DNA from: Tridacna crocea | Taxonomy: Eukaryota; Mollusca; Bivalvia; Cardiida; Cardiidae | Direction of reading: 5' to 3' | NCBI GenBank assembly: GCA_943736015.1 | Contig: OX031065.1 | Coordinates: 52,554,992 to 52,618,991, forward strand | DNA length: 64,000 bases | Part shown: piece by piece, positions 30,092 through 39,917 of the stretch | Position numbering within the stretch: position 1 is the stretch's first letter | How the letters are laid out: each line of letters begins with the position of its first letter | Position numbers and translations under genes: made by a program | The notes under the pieces: generated by a model | What the model was told of the DNA's origin: nothing | What the model saw: the letters and a program-made list of their open reading frames with translations, nothing else | Database searches by the model: none

Positions 30092-31756
30092 TGTAGTGTC
30101 CGTAACTTTCACACTATTCTTTATTATCATCTGTGTAAAGAACATGTTCTGGTATTTTATTTGGAATTGTATCCTGTCTGAATAATGGATATTTAAGCTT
30201 TGGAAATATGTCTGCCTTTAAGTTACTGACGCTTATAAAATACTGCAATTATATCTCAATGAATGATATTAAGGGAGAAAACTACCATTTCAACAAAATG
30301 TATCTTGAAAATATAAATTGTGCCAATAAAGCTTTTTCAATTAGTAATGTTACCTACAGAATGTAAAAGACAGTTAAATTTTGTTTTTTTGTGCAGCAAA
30401 AGTATAATTTTAGTTTTATAATAATTTGGTTACGGACACTACACAATTATTGGTAAAGAAAGATGAGAAATAAACTTAACCTTTATTAACTTATTAGCTG
30501 GAAAACTTTGGTGTTTTCTAATGTTGGAACCATATTAAGCTGATAATACAAACTGATTTATAATGAATCATTTGAATAGATTTTCTATGACTAAACTATT
30601 TACAGTGATGCCACAGTGGAAAAAATGGTGTTTATAGATATGATGCAATCAAGGAGATTTACTGTATTACATCACCAATCATGATCCTCAAAATAAACAA
30701 GGGATGCTATATTTGATGAAAATAATACATTAGAACATAATTTGTGATTTTAAGTGGGGCAAAAAAATTGAGGAAAACTGGGGTTTTTTTTAAGGTTACG
30801 GACACTACACATTTTTTGTAGAGTCCGTAACCATTAAAGTTGGTTAACCACTTTGTCTTAGGGGAAAGATGTTGTCGAATGTATTTTCTGAAATCTGTGT
30901 AGGTCATGAGTGAATAATGAATTGCTGTGAAGTAACTTTAGAGACTTATATCCACTGAATTTTACATGGTTACGGACTCTACTATTTTTCTGAAAAGGCA
31001 TTTTGTACATTTGAAAAAATCATGAAATTTTTTTTTTGTTAATAACACTTCCAAATGCTTTTCCATGTTGATCAACCGTATCATAGTTGTAATTCTATAA
31101 CAAAAAGTACTGAAAAAAGTTGTATAAAGATGGTTTTTTCATCCTATAACAAACAAGAGATATTCAAGATTAAAATTGCATAACATGCTACTACATTTAC
31201 AGTTTTCGTCATATTTTTCATGTTCTTTAACCAATTTTAACAAATCAAACATCAAATTAATCCTTGATAATTTTACTAACAGTTGAATATACCTAATGAG
31301 CACTTACCAGAATATTTAACAAGTAGTACAAATTGAAAAAAGAGTGAAATTCTAAGTGCAACAACATAACGCAAAAAAAGCACCATTTCAGGGGTATGTT
31401 TTATATTATATCTCGGAGGCCTTTTGATCTTAGGTGCTCAAATTTTGGCTGAGACTTGAACATACACTAACAAATGATTACACATAGGTTTCACTGATGT
31501 AGGACTGGTGTAAATATAAAATAACTTGACATAACAACCAATTTTTTCAAATGATCCCTATATTGTGTCTTACCCGATAGCTAATGAGATTGTTGGAGCT
31601 TATCTGTATATCATTGACTTATTTGAAAAAATAGATGGACATATAAAAGACTATATAAAAGAAAGGAGACCCCTTTGTAAATGAAGTAATGCCATAATTT
31701 GTATAAATATTGCCATATTTACATGTACATAATACTTGCTCAAGATTAAACAATGT

Positions 31757-31983
31757 AGTTCTTTTCCCCACACTCCAGAGTTTCAACAACCCTCAAAGAA
31801 AGCCTTTTGAAAACACTGAAGGAAAGGGAGAAAATGCTGATAACCAGCATTTTCTCCATTTTCCACACTGTTTTCAACCCTTCCGAAAACAAATTTCAAT
31901 TTTTGACATTTTCTTCTTGTTGTTGTCTGTTGAATGCAGTGAATTTGGACTGGCCCGAAATTTTATTATTTAGTAAAGAGTTC
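31757..31983 (+). mobile_element. Hairpin MITE type A
   Basis: Left end CCCCACACTCCAGAG, right end ATTTAGTAAAGAGTTCAC. Hairpin GGAGAAAATGCTGATAACCAG with mismatched outer part. Confidence 0.75.
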
Positions 31984-32057
31984 ACAGTTTTGTTATTGCA
32001 GAATAAACCAGTATGTTTTGATAAATGATAAAAGTGCAAAATTTGACCGTTTAGCAC

Positions 32058-32266
32058 TGCTTTACCAGACAACAAAATTTTAGCCTTGTCCAAATTGAAA
32101 ACTTTTGCAGACGACAATTTTATTAGGACAAAAATGGTGCAATTTCTCTTAGATAGGGTAGAAAACATGGAAAAAAGCTAAAATGTATTTTCTCCATTTT
32201 CCACCATGTTTCCAAAAGGCTCCTTTCCCAGGACTGTCAAAAGTCGTCATTGTCCAGTAAATGGTT
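32058..32266 (-). mobile_element. Hairpin MITE type A, worn
   Basis: Long arm TTTTAGCCTTGTCCAAATTG and GCAGACGACAA, a shortened hairpin, and the end TTGTCCAGTAAATGGTTAC. Confidence 0.65.
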
Positions 32267-32332
32267 ACTGGTAATTTATAAGTATTTCTGCAAGGTGTAC
32301 AGAAATTTCTAGACAATCATTAATAGTTTACA

Positions 32333-32607
32333 AGCTGGTTACCAGCATTTCATCCCTTTCCCACAATGTTTTATACCTTTTCACAGACAAATCATCATTT
32401 AACCCTTGACCACACAATGACGACTTTTGACAATCGGTGGAAACAAGCCTTTTGAAAAAATTGTGGGAAAAGGAGAAAATGCTGATTACCAGCATTTTCT
32501 CCTTTTCCCACAATGTTTTCAAAAGGTTTCTATCTCAGGGTTGAAAAAACCAGGGATTTGTTTGGGAAAGGGTTAAGCAAAATATGATTTGTCATCTGTA
32601 AATGCTT
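32333..32607 (+). mobile_element. Split hairpin MITE hosting another MITE
   Basis: Right hairpin arm and start of the long arm at 32333-32398 (ACAATGTTTTATACC, AGACAAATCATCA) continue after the inner element at 32577-32607 (TATGATTTGTCATCTGTAAA). The inner element is 32399-32576. Confidence 0.6.
32399..32576. mobile_element. Symmetric chimeric MITE made of two short arms
   Basis: 178 bp, TTAACCCTTGACCACACAA to TTTGGGAAAGGGTTAA. Both ends are short arms: the left is type A (AATGACGACTTTTGAC, AAGCCTTTTG), the right is the complement of a type B short arm (ATCCCTGGTTTTTTCAACCC). No long arm is present; the normal hairpin joins them. Confidence 0.8.
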
Positions 32608-32955
32608 TTAACTCATTACCAAATGACAATATCTTAGAATGGTCCAAATTGAAAGCATTTGCAGACGACAAAATAAAAGTGACTGAAAATTTGAAATTTG
32701 TTTTGTGAAGGGTAGGAAACAAAACTTTAGGCTAATCCATATCGAAAGCAACTACAGATGACAAATATGGCTCAGACGATGACAATTCGAAAGGATCGAA
32801 AACATAGAGCATGGAACCCAGCATTTTCTCCTTTTTCCACAATGTTTTCTTCCCTTCCTGAAACAAATTTCAATTTTGAGTTACATATATTTTGTCATCT
32901 GCAAATGCTCTCAGTTTGGACCAGTCTAAGATTTTGATGTTTGGTTAAGAGTTAA
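32608..32955. mobile_element. Composite of hairpin-MITE long arms
   Basis: 348 bp between TTAA at 32608 and TTAA at 32952. It runs long arm (inverted), a second inverted long-arm piece (ATGACAAATATGGCTCAGAC), then a right hairpin arm and forward long arm ending TTTGGTTAAGAGTTAA. Confidence 0.65.
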
Positions 32956-33135
32956 AGAGGTGAAATCTAGATAACTGATTTGATACCCCAGGATTCCTTG
33001 GGCGATAAAATAAACTTCAAAGGCTTTTGAAGGGACTTAATTTGGGCTTATTACCATTGTGTTAGATAATGGAAGGCTATGGTAGATTTTGTCATAATTG
33101 ATTGAGCTCCGTCAAGTCCATTGACAGTTGAATAG

Positions 33136-33308
33136 TTAACCCTTTACCACACAATGACGACTTTTAACTCCCCTGAGGAAGAAGCCTTTTGAAAACATTG
33201 TGGAAAAAGGAGAAAATGCTGCACCATTTGAGCCATTTTAAAAATTGTCACTTGCAAATGCTTTCAATTTGGGTACGCCTAAAATTTTACTGTGTGGAAA
33301 TGGGTTAA
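33136..33308 (+). mobile_element. Hairpin MITE type A, internal deletion
   Basis: 173 bp, TTAACCCTTTACCACACAA to GTGTGGAAATGGGTTAA. The right hairpin arm is deleted (GGAGAAAATGCTGCACCATTTGAGCC junction). A further left-end fragment (TTAACCTTTTACTAAACAG) follows to about 33365. Confidence 0.82.
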
Positions 33309-33404
33309 CCTTTTACTAAACAGTCCAGGTTTTTAACTCTTTACCAAACTGCATTTACAGTTTTCTACTCTTTCTACTCTTTCCTATTATTCAAATTTTA
33401 ATAT

Positions 33405-33740
33405 TTTGGCTGTATGTACCCCGCCACAAAAGAAGCAGAGACTTCAGATAAGCCCTCTGCTTCATATGTACCTCAAATGTACATATAACATACTTCAAGT
33501 CATGTAGGTCTGCTTCATATGAAGTCCCACAGACTTCATTAAGGCTTCCGATTATACTTCAGTTAAAGCTCGTGGGCTTCAGATGCGCTCCTCTTTAGCA
33601 CTGGGGACTTCTGAAGAAGTACCAAGGACTTTAGATGTACTTCAGAATCTTTACTAATTTTAAGTGGGACTTCCATAATACTTTAATAACTTTACAAATA
33701 CTTGTGCACAAGCTATGGAACTTTATGTATACTTCTATGA
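33405..33740. repeat. Repeat built of degenerate GTACTTCAAATGTACTTC units
   Basis: Starts TGTACCCCGCCACAAA and contains TATGTACCTCAAATGTACAT, ATATGAAGTCCC, TTAGATGTACTTCAG and similar. The end motif is inverted at the far edge of a longer relative at 46740-47225. Confidence 0.6.
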
Positions 33741-33759
33741 CTTGTTGTTTTCTGGGTGT

Positions 33760-34670
33760 CTTGAAGCAAAGTTTTTAATAGTTATGTGAATTAATTTGTA
33801 TTGCCAGTCGCCATTAAATGTTGGTATATTTATTGATAGGGTTTTTTCTGCTTTTTCCACATTCTATGCAAGTGAGAGAGTTTTACCAAATAACTGTTTT
33901 CCAATTTTTTTCCTTTATGTACTCTTCCAAATTAAAAAAACATCTGTGCTGAAGCTATGAAAATAAGGTTACATCTATGAAAAATTAATACTATTGTCAC
34001 AAGCACTTCCTTTTTGTTGTGATTATGACAAAACTGTCAAAAGTTGTTTTCTGCAAATTTAATATGGAAGGATAATGCTTAGATTACCTCACTGAACAGT
34101 TAGTCATAGGTCATGATACTAAAACCATACGTAACAGCAAATATCTTTAAAAAGATTATAAACATGTTTAAGTTAAATATTGCCAATGGGCTCCTAAAAC
34201 ATTGTAGCTCAAGCAGTAGTTATGATGTTTTAGGAGCTGACCGATGATATATATAATAGTTTTGTTTAAATATCAGCACGAAATTGACAAATGCACCAGC
34301 AAAGGGTAAATTTTACCCGACTGACCAAATGTTTTACATCACAGCAGTGAATATGAAATCAGTTTCACTGACCATCAAAATTTTGGATATTATTTGTGTA
34401 CTTTCTAGCATATTTTCTCTCTGGAAAACTGAATTTAACAATTCTTTTTCAACAATATACACATTTTTTAACCAATCAAAGAATTTCTGTCGAGCATCTG
34501 ATTCTATTAGACACAAAAGTTGGGCAAAAGCATTCTTAAATGCTAACGTGAAAAATATGTAAAATATCTTGAGCTGTCATTGGTATTTCAATGTATACTT
34601 CACTTTTCCATAGATAGGACGAAAATAACACATTTTCATTCATTCTTTTCCATTTCTCATTGTGTTAGAT
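33760..34670. other. Gene-free stretch
   Basis: AT-rich. A 92-codon open frame at 34284-34562 and its antisense have no recognisable domain; judged not to be genes. Confidence 0.4.
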
Positions 34671-34675
34671 ATACA

Positions 34676-34832
34676 ACTTATAATAATCTTTCTCAATTCT
34701 GCTTCCTGGGAACTACACCAGTATGTGTGGGCCAATGAAAAATCCCTAAGGTGACAGCCGCTCCGGATATCGAACTCAGGATCTTACGGTTACCAGGCTG
34801 ACATTCTACCTCACAGCCATGGACGCCACATA
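34676..34832 (-). mobile_element. tRNA-derived SINE (SINE-2)
   Basis: On the minus strand it reads from a tRNA-like head (CATGGCTGTGAGGTAGAATG) through box B GAGTTCGATATCC to TAGGGATTTTTCATTGGCCC. Matches 55436-55612. Confidence 0.7.
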
Positions 34833-35141
34833 AAATGTTGAATTCTAATAAAACATAACCAAAAAGTCACAAAGCTGCTTGCAACAGAACCAAGTTAAAA
34901 ACTAAAGCTATCACTGATTATACCCCCACCCTCTCCTAATATCATAAAACAGGTCTTTGTCACAGAATGCATAAGGGTTTAAAACAAAAGTAAGAGTTGA
35001 AAAAATTCAAGGGGAGATAATTCCACAACAAATTGCAGCAGGGTCATGAAAATTGCACAAGCACAACTTCATATATCTAGGAACCCTGTGTGTAAATATT
35101 TGAGATCAATATGAGAAACATTAGGTGTATAGATTTCCAGT

Positions 35142-35371
35142 TTAACCCTTTACCAAACAATCTCGCCTTTAAACAACCTTAAGAAAGAAGACTTTTAAAA
35201 ACATTGTGGGAAAAGGAAAACATGCTGGTAACCAGCATTTTCTCCTTTTCCCACAATTTTTTTTCTCCCTTTTTAAAGTCAGAATTCAATTTTGATTCAC
35301 ATTTATATTGTCATCCGCAAATGCTTTCAATTTAGACAGGTCCAAAATTTTGTTGTTTGGTAAAGAGTTAA
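35142..35371 (+). mobile_element. Hairpin MITE type B, 230 bp
   Basis: TTAACCCTTTACCAAACAA to TTTGGTAAAGAGTTAA. Hairpin GGAAAACATGCTGGTAACCAG with one arm mismatch. Confidence 0.88.
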
Positions 35372-35469
35372 TAATGAAAAACTTGCCCAAGTTTGAATTA
35401 AGTATCATCAGTAATAACAGCTACTACATTACATCCATTATATTTCAAAAACCTCCAATCTAGCATTGC

Positions 35470-35681
35470 TTAACCTCTAATGCCCTAGAACTAACTTTAA
35501 TTGCTTTAGATGAAAGTGTAAACAAAGATCAGACTGCAAAAAACATGCAGTATGATCTTAGATCTACAGTTTCCCCTATTCAGTCCATATTCTTGCCAAA
35601 ACAACCCTGAAATTGCAATAATTTACATGTTTGGCCTGACTAAAAGTATGCCTTTCAAAATTTATGTGCTTTAAGGGTTAA
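35470..35681. mobile_element. Palindromic MITE type P
   Basis: TTAACCTCTAATGCCC to GCTTTAAGGGTTAA, the best-preserved ends of this family. Palindrome AGATCAGACTGCA...TGCAGTATGATCT. Confidence 0.82.
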
Positions 35682-35686
35682 CACAC

Positions 35687-35914
35687 TTAACCCTTTCCCA
35701 AACGGCAAATTTTGGAATCCTCCAAACTGAAAGAGTTTGCAGACGACAATTTTAGATTTTGAGAAAAAGGCAGAAAGTTCTCAAAAAGGGTAGAAAACAC
35801 TGGGGGAAAAAGAGAGATTGCTCGTTTTGAGCAATTTCTCCTTTTCCCCCAGTATTTTCAAAAGACTTTTACTGCAGACACGTAAAAACCAGGGCTTGTT
35901 TGGGAAAGGGTTAA
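35687..35914 (-). mobile_element. Hairpin MITE type D
   Basis: 228 bp, TTAACCCTTTCCCAAACGG to TTTGGGAAAGGGTTAA. Hairpin tip GCTCGTTTTGAGC; CACTGGGGGAAAAAG pairs imperfectly with CTTTTCCCCCAGT. Confidence 0.88.
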
Positions 35915-36237
35915 AACATGTCTAGCTAACCCTCTCTTTCATAAACAATTAACTAACAACAAAACACTATTCTTAGCCTCTTCACTTTTATTTTACAATT
36001 CTCTTCTTTATAATCTCAGAAATTACACTGAATGAGTCTGGGGATGAAATGCCATGATCATCACTGCTTACAGATGAGTGCGTTTCTAATCCTGATAGTT
36101 TGTTTTCTTTGTCAGTTGTGTTGTTAAAATCACCATCACTGCTGTATGTCGCATTGTTTGATGAAAACCATGCAATCTGAAAGAAATACAGCTAAATAAG
36201 TGTCAACCCATTGAAATCTCAATCTGATTGAAAAGTT

Positions 36238-36714
36238 TTTGATCCTTCACCAGACAGCCAAATCATAGATTGGTTCCAATTGAAGGCATTTGCAGAAGAC
36301 AATTGTGGCTCAAATGATAAATGATAGAAAATATAGAGGGAAAGCAAAAAAATATGCTGATTACAAGCATATTCTCCTTTCCCCACTATGTCTTTTAACA
36401 GACTTTTTCCTTTGGGTCGTTTTTGTTTGGTAAAGTTGCTTGTAATGGGGTTTAACGCCACATTAACAGCTAAGGTCATATCATGGCGGTCGGTGACGCA
36501 CATTTGTTTCCTGGCTTTCTCACACTGGTACTTACACTACTTTCTTTCCAAAGCCACCAACTACTTTTCTCACATGCTTCAGCAGAGGTGAGAGGCGAAA
36601 ATATGCCGGAAAGAAAGTTTGCCTCAACCAGGTATCGAACTCACAACCACCAGGTCATGAGTCCAACACGCTTACCACTGAGCCACTCGGGCGGGCTGTT
36701 TGGTAAAGGGTTAA
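36238..36714 (-). mobile_element. Hairpin MITE interrupted by a SINE
   Basis: Long arm, hairpin (ATGCTGATTACAAGCAT) and short arm up to TGTTTGGTAAAG at 36424-36435; the last GGTTAA follows the SINE at 36709-36714. Confidence 0.75.
36436..36696 (-). mobile_element. tRNA-derived SINE (SINE-1) with 12-bp target duplication
   Basis: 261 bp flanked by TGTTTGGTAAAG on both sides (36424-36435 and 36697-36708). On the minus strand the head reads GCCCGCCCGAGTGGCTCAGT with box A TGGCTCAGTGG and box B GAGTTCGATACC, a good Pol III promoter. The tail matches 6190-6435. The head folds as a tRNA-like sequence with CTCATGA in the anticodon-loop position. Confidence 0.9.
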
Positions 36715-37797
36715 TGGTGCTTTTTACATTGTTTCAAGTTATATCACGGCACCAGCTTTATTACTCATGCATATCCTGGGCTTCATCAGTATTATTGCAT
36801 AGAACGTGCGTTTACCCTCAACCCAGGCCAAAAGTTGTGAGAAGGCTAATTTTTGGAAAGAATCAACACTTCCCTAATATAGCACAATTGGAATTTCAAA
36901 TGGAAAGGATGTTGTAGAAAAAGATATTTAATTATATCAAATGACTGAAAATATTTTCTGAGAGTGTAGAAAACATTTTTGGGATAGGAGAAATCATGTG
37001 TTATTTATTATCCTTTTACCTGTTTATGGTCATTTAACTTGCAATGTGCTTGCCTAACTGTAAGTGACTCTCAGGATCTGAAGTTGATTCCTGAAGATTG
37101 GGTATTGTACATGCCTGCTTGTAAAAGGATTTCTCCTTTTCTGTACAATATTCCTTCCTGATCAGAATACTTAACCTTCTTTGAGGACTTTTTTTGAGGT
37201 TTTCAGTTGGGATTAGTGCCAAATTTTACTACATGAAAATAGATAACTGGATAAAGAATGTTCATTTATTTAGTGTAGTCAATGTGAGTTGTACTTACAA
37301 AATCCATGTAAATTGAACAAACGGTTCAAGATGGAACGTTTGGAATTCACTGTGCAATTGCAAAGCTGACAATTTTCTTTACTGCTTGAGGCATCATATA
37401 TCATAAATATCTGAAATAAGAAAACAAGGCAAATGTCAAAGAGAAAAATTGAAAATTGAACAGCATGTGTAAAATATATAAATAAATTCTAAAATAACGG
37501 AACTATACCTGCAAACACCCCATCCATGAAGCGAAAACCATGAAGTTTTGAAATTATGTAGTTTTTTACAGATGCATTACGTACACATTATTTACAACAT
37601 TGGTCAACTCATGAAGCTAAAAATTTCCATTTATCTTTTCACACATAAAACAATAACCATGTAAATGCATAAATCTAAATAGTGGCGGTGGTTTGCAGGA
37701 ATTATGCCAAAATATTAATATTGAAATATCCAATGCATTTGCCAATTTACCAAACTTGTCAGTTACCAATATTACAGTATCAAATGAACTAGTGGGC
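36715..37797. other. Gene-free stretch with repeat fragments
   Basis: 36715-36800 resembles the SINE-3 tail (ATTGTTTCAAGTTATATCAC). 36960-37020 is a decayed hairpin core. The rest is AT-rich without a supportable gene. Confidence 0.4.
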
Positions 37798-38900
37798 CAT
37801 CGCTCAACTGGCTAATAAGTACAAACCATATGTACCACAATTTATAATTCTGGGCCAAATGGTATCAAATAAGAAGACTTCAAAACTGTTTCTCTTCAAA
37901 AGCCCCAGTGAAAATTGTGACCACAAGGCAAAGTCATGCGACCAAAGGCCTATAATTAAACGTACTTGAATCCCTGTAGAGGAATGACAGGATAAAGCCA
38001 CATGCCAAATAATACAGGTTGAGACCCTAAGATTAATCCTGGGGCTCACTTTAAGAGAATTTTATAGAGCCCCGATAGACTTAGATGAAGCTACATGCTG
38101 ATCTTGGTTGCTATAGTATGTGATTTCGGAGATCATTTTTTTAAACGTTTTCAGTACAGGCGCCAATTTAAAACTTGTGCTGTCCCCCCCCCCCTTTTGG
38201 GCCAGGGCAAAAATTTTTATCCACAGCTACATGCCAAATTTGATAACCCAAGGCTTTACAGTTTATGGATAAGATTTTTTTAAGTTTTCACTGTAGAAGC
38301 TCATTTGAAATGTGTTACCCTCAGGATGTGCCCAATCATGACCCCAGGGCTATAATGTGTTACAACCAGGTGGAGCTCCATTTGTTAAGACTTATGCCAA
38401 ATTTGGTACCTCTAGGCCTTATTGTTTAGGAGAAGAAAATTTTCAAAGATTTATAATATTTTCTTTAAGTTTCGTGGCCATGGTAACCAGTATTTTAACC
38501 CATTACCACACAATCCCTACTTTTGACAGCCCTGAGAAAGAAGCCTTTTGAAAACACTATGGGATAAGGAGAAAATGCTGGTAACCATAATTTTCTCCTT
38601 TTCCCACAGTGTTTTCTACCCTTCCCAGCACAAATTTCTATTTTTAGTCACCTTTATTTTGTCGTCTGCAAATGCTTTCAATTTGGACCAGTCTAAAATT
38701 TTCTCGTGTGGTAAAGAGTTAAAGGAATCAAATTCCTTGAAAGAATTCTGAAGAGGGCTATGGCAGGAACATTTCTGTGAAGTTTCTTCAAAATCGAGAA
38801 GTAGTTTCAGAGATGATGTTTGAAATAAAAGTTAACACACTCACGACGGAAACCGGCCATGGCATAAGCCTGCTGGCCTTTGGCCGGCGGAGCTAATAAT
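37798..38900 (-). repeat. 'GCTCCACTGGCCAAAGGCC' bivalve repeat, interrupted by a MITE
   Basis: 38850-38900 reads (minus strand) AGCTCCGCCGGCCAAAGGCC then CAGGCTTATGCCATGGCC. Downstream on that strand follow worn units with ACTGCCAAATTTG-like motifs and a 13-bp C run at about 38184. A type A MITE at 38495-38722 splits it. 37798-38050 is a related piece. Confidence 0.55.
38495..38722 (+). mobile_element. Hairpin MITE type A, 228 bp
   Basis: TTAACCCATTACCACACAA to GTGTGGTAAAGAGTTAA. Hairpin with a few mismatches (CACTATGGGATAAGG). Confidence 0.9.
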
Positions 38901-38929
38901 AATCTTCTTGGTGCGAAACTGTGGTCCCC

Positions 38930-39342
38930 GAAACTGTTATGGTGCGAAAGTGCCGAGTGTTTTTGTAGACATGTGAGAAATTTCCACTCGGTAACACGGG
39001 AAAAGAGGTTGTTTAAGTGAAAAAAAAATAGTTAGTAACTTCAGTGAATATACATACCAGGTTGATGCAAAAATACGAAAAAATCATCTGTCAACAAGCT
39101 GAGGAGAGCTTTTTTGTCTGCGATCCGGCCAGGGGTAAACATCTGCTGCTTACGTCATTGTTGTATACTAAAAGTTCTATTGGGGCCGGTTTGTTTCGAT
39201 AAAATTTTATGATCTGATAACTATATCGTTATACATAAAAACGATGCATTAGTCCTATATAGAAATAAAAGAATAGGGAAGAAATTCGTATTTATCAAAT
39301 ATCCGTATGGTGCTTAAGCGGCCCGAATTTTTACCGCGATAG
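38930..39342. other. Upstream region of BEN gene 2
   Basis: Contains two copies of GGTGCGAAA(C/G)TG (about 38930 and 38941-38960 area) and TTACGTCATTG at about 39151. No TCTCGCGAGA was seen here, in contrast with gene 1. Confidence 0.35.
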
Positions 39343-39570
39343 GTGGCGCGTTTTCGGCGGGAAGGTCTGCATCGGAAGTGGAAACCCCGCACAGTAGACC
39401 GCTTGAAACTTGAAATCAGGGCGGAGGAAAACTTTCTCGTTCAATGGAAAGATCGCTTTATGTCTGTTAAACAGGTAGTCATTCCAGCGAAAGATGGTAA
39501 CAGGGAAGGAATCTTAACAGAGCTGTTTTCGAAAAGAAAGTTTGTGGAGCAGTTATGTGTGAAATGCATC
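39343..39570 (+). pseudogene. BEN-domain gene 2 (pseudogene), first exon
   Basis: 76 codons open between a stop (39340-39342) and a donor (TGCATC then GTAAGT at 39571), phase 0. Contains EENFLVQWKDRFMSVKQVV and FSKRKFVEQL, homologous to FLVLWEDRYLS ... FDKRKYEAVI in gene 1. No ATG precedes the homologous part: the position of the gene-1 ATG is an ATC (isoleucine) here, and the first in-frame ATG lies inside the domain. With the stops in later exons this suggests loss of function. An additional upstream exon cannot be excluded. Confidence 0.65.
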
Positions 39571-39917
39571 GTAAGTAAATTTCTCAACATCCATGACTTC
39601 TAGAAAAACACAGATATCGTCGATTTTTATTACCTCGTGAATTCTAATGTCTTCGTGAACCTATGCTTGTTGTATGCCAATATTCTTACTAAAGGTAGAT
39701 TTTACAGTACTTTTGCATTGCAAAGTAAGCTTATCAGGGATTATTACACAGATTTATAGCTGCTAGATACTTGTATGGCCCACTTTTTCTAGTCATTCCA
39801 ATTGATCATGACCGGAAAACTGGTCTAAGGTTTCGGACGAAGGAGCTTATTTTGCATACGATACGGACTAGCATTGTAAAACATTGTACACCAACTGTTA
39901 TATGTTCCAAAATATTA

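Larger units (their letters stand above)
27643..31576. mobile_element. 3.9-kb TIR element with dispersed GGTTACGGACACTAC motifs
   Basis: Inverted termini CGGGTAAGACACAATATAG plus GGA at both ends (27643-27664 and 31555-31576), flanked by ATA on each side, perhaps a 3-bp (or TA) target duplication. The inside is very AT-rich, without a recognisable transposase. The motif GGTTACGGACACTACA or a close variant occurs about eight times (near 27831, 28182, 28500, 30092 inverted, 30426, 30794, 30822 inverted, 30969). It contains younger insertions: a SINE fragment, a 226-bp palindromic MITE and a type A MITE. A 3-bp target would suit PIF/Harbinger, but this is weak. Confidence 0.72.

Noticed and set aside
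36436-36696. A functional tRNA gene
   Set aside because: The tRNA-like head is followed by the shared SINE tail, recurs as a repeat with target duplication, and does not show a complete acceptor stem.
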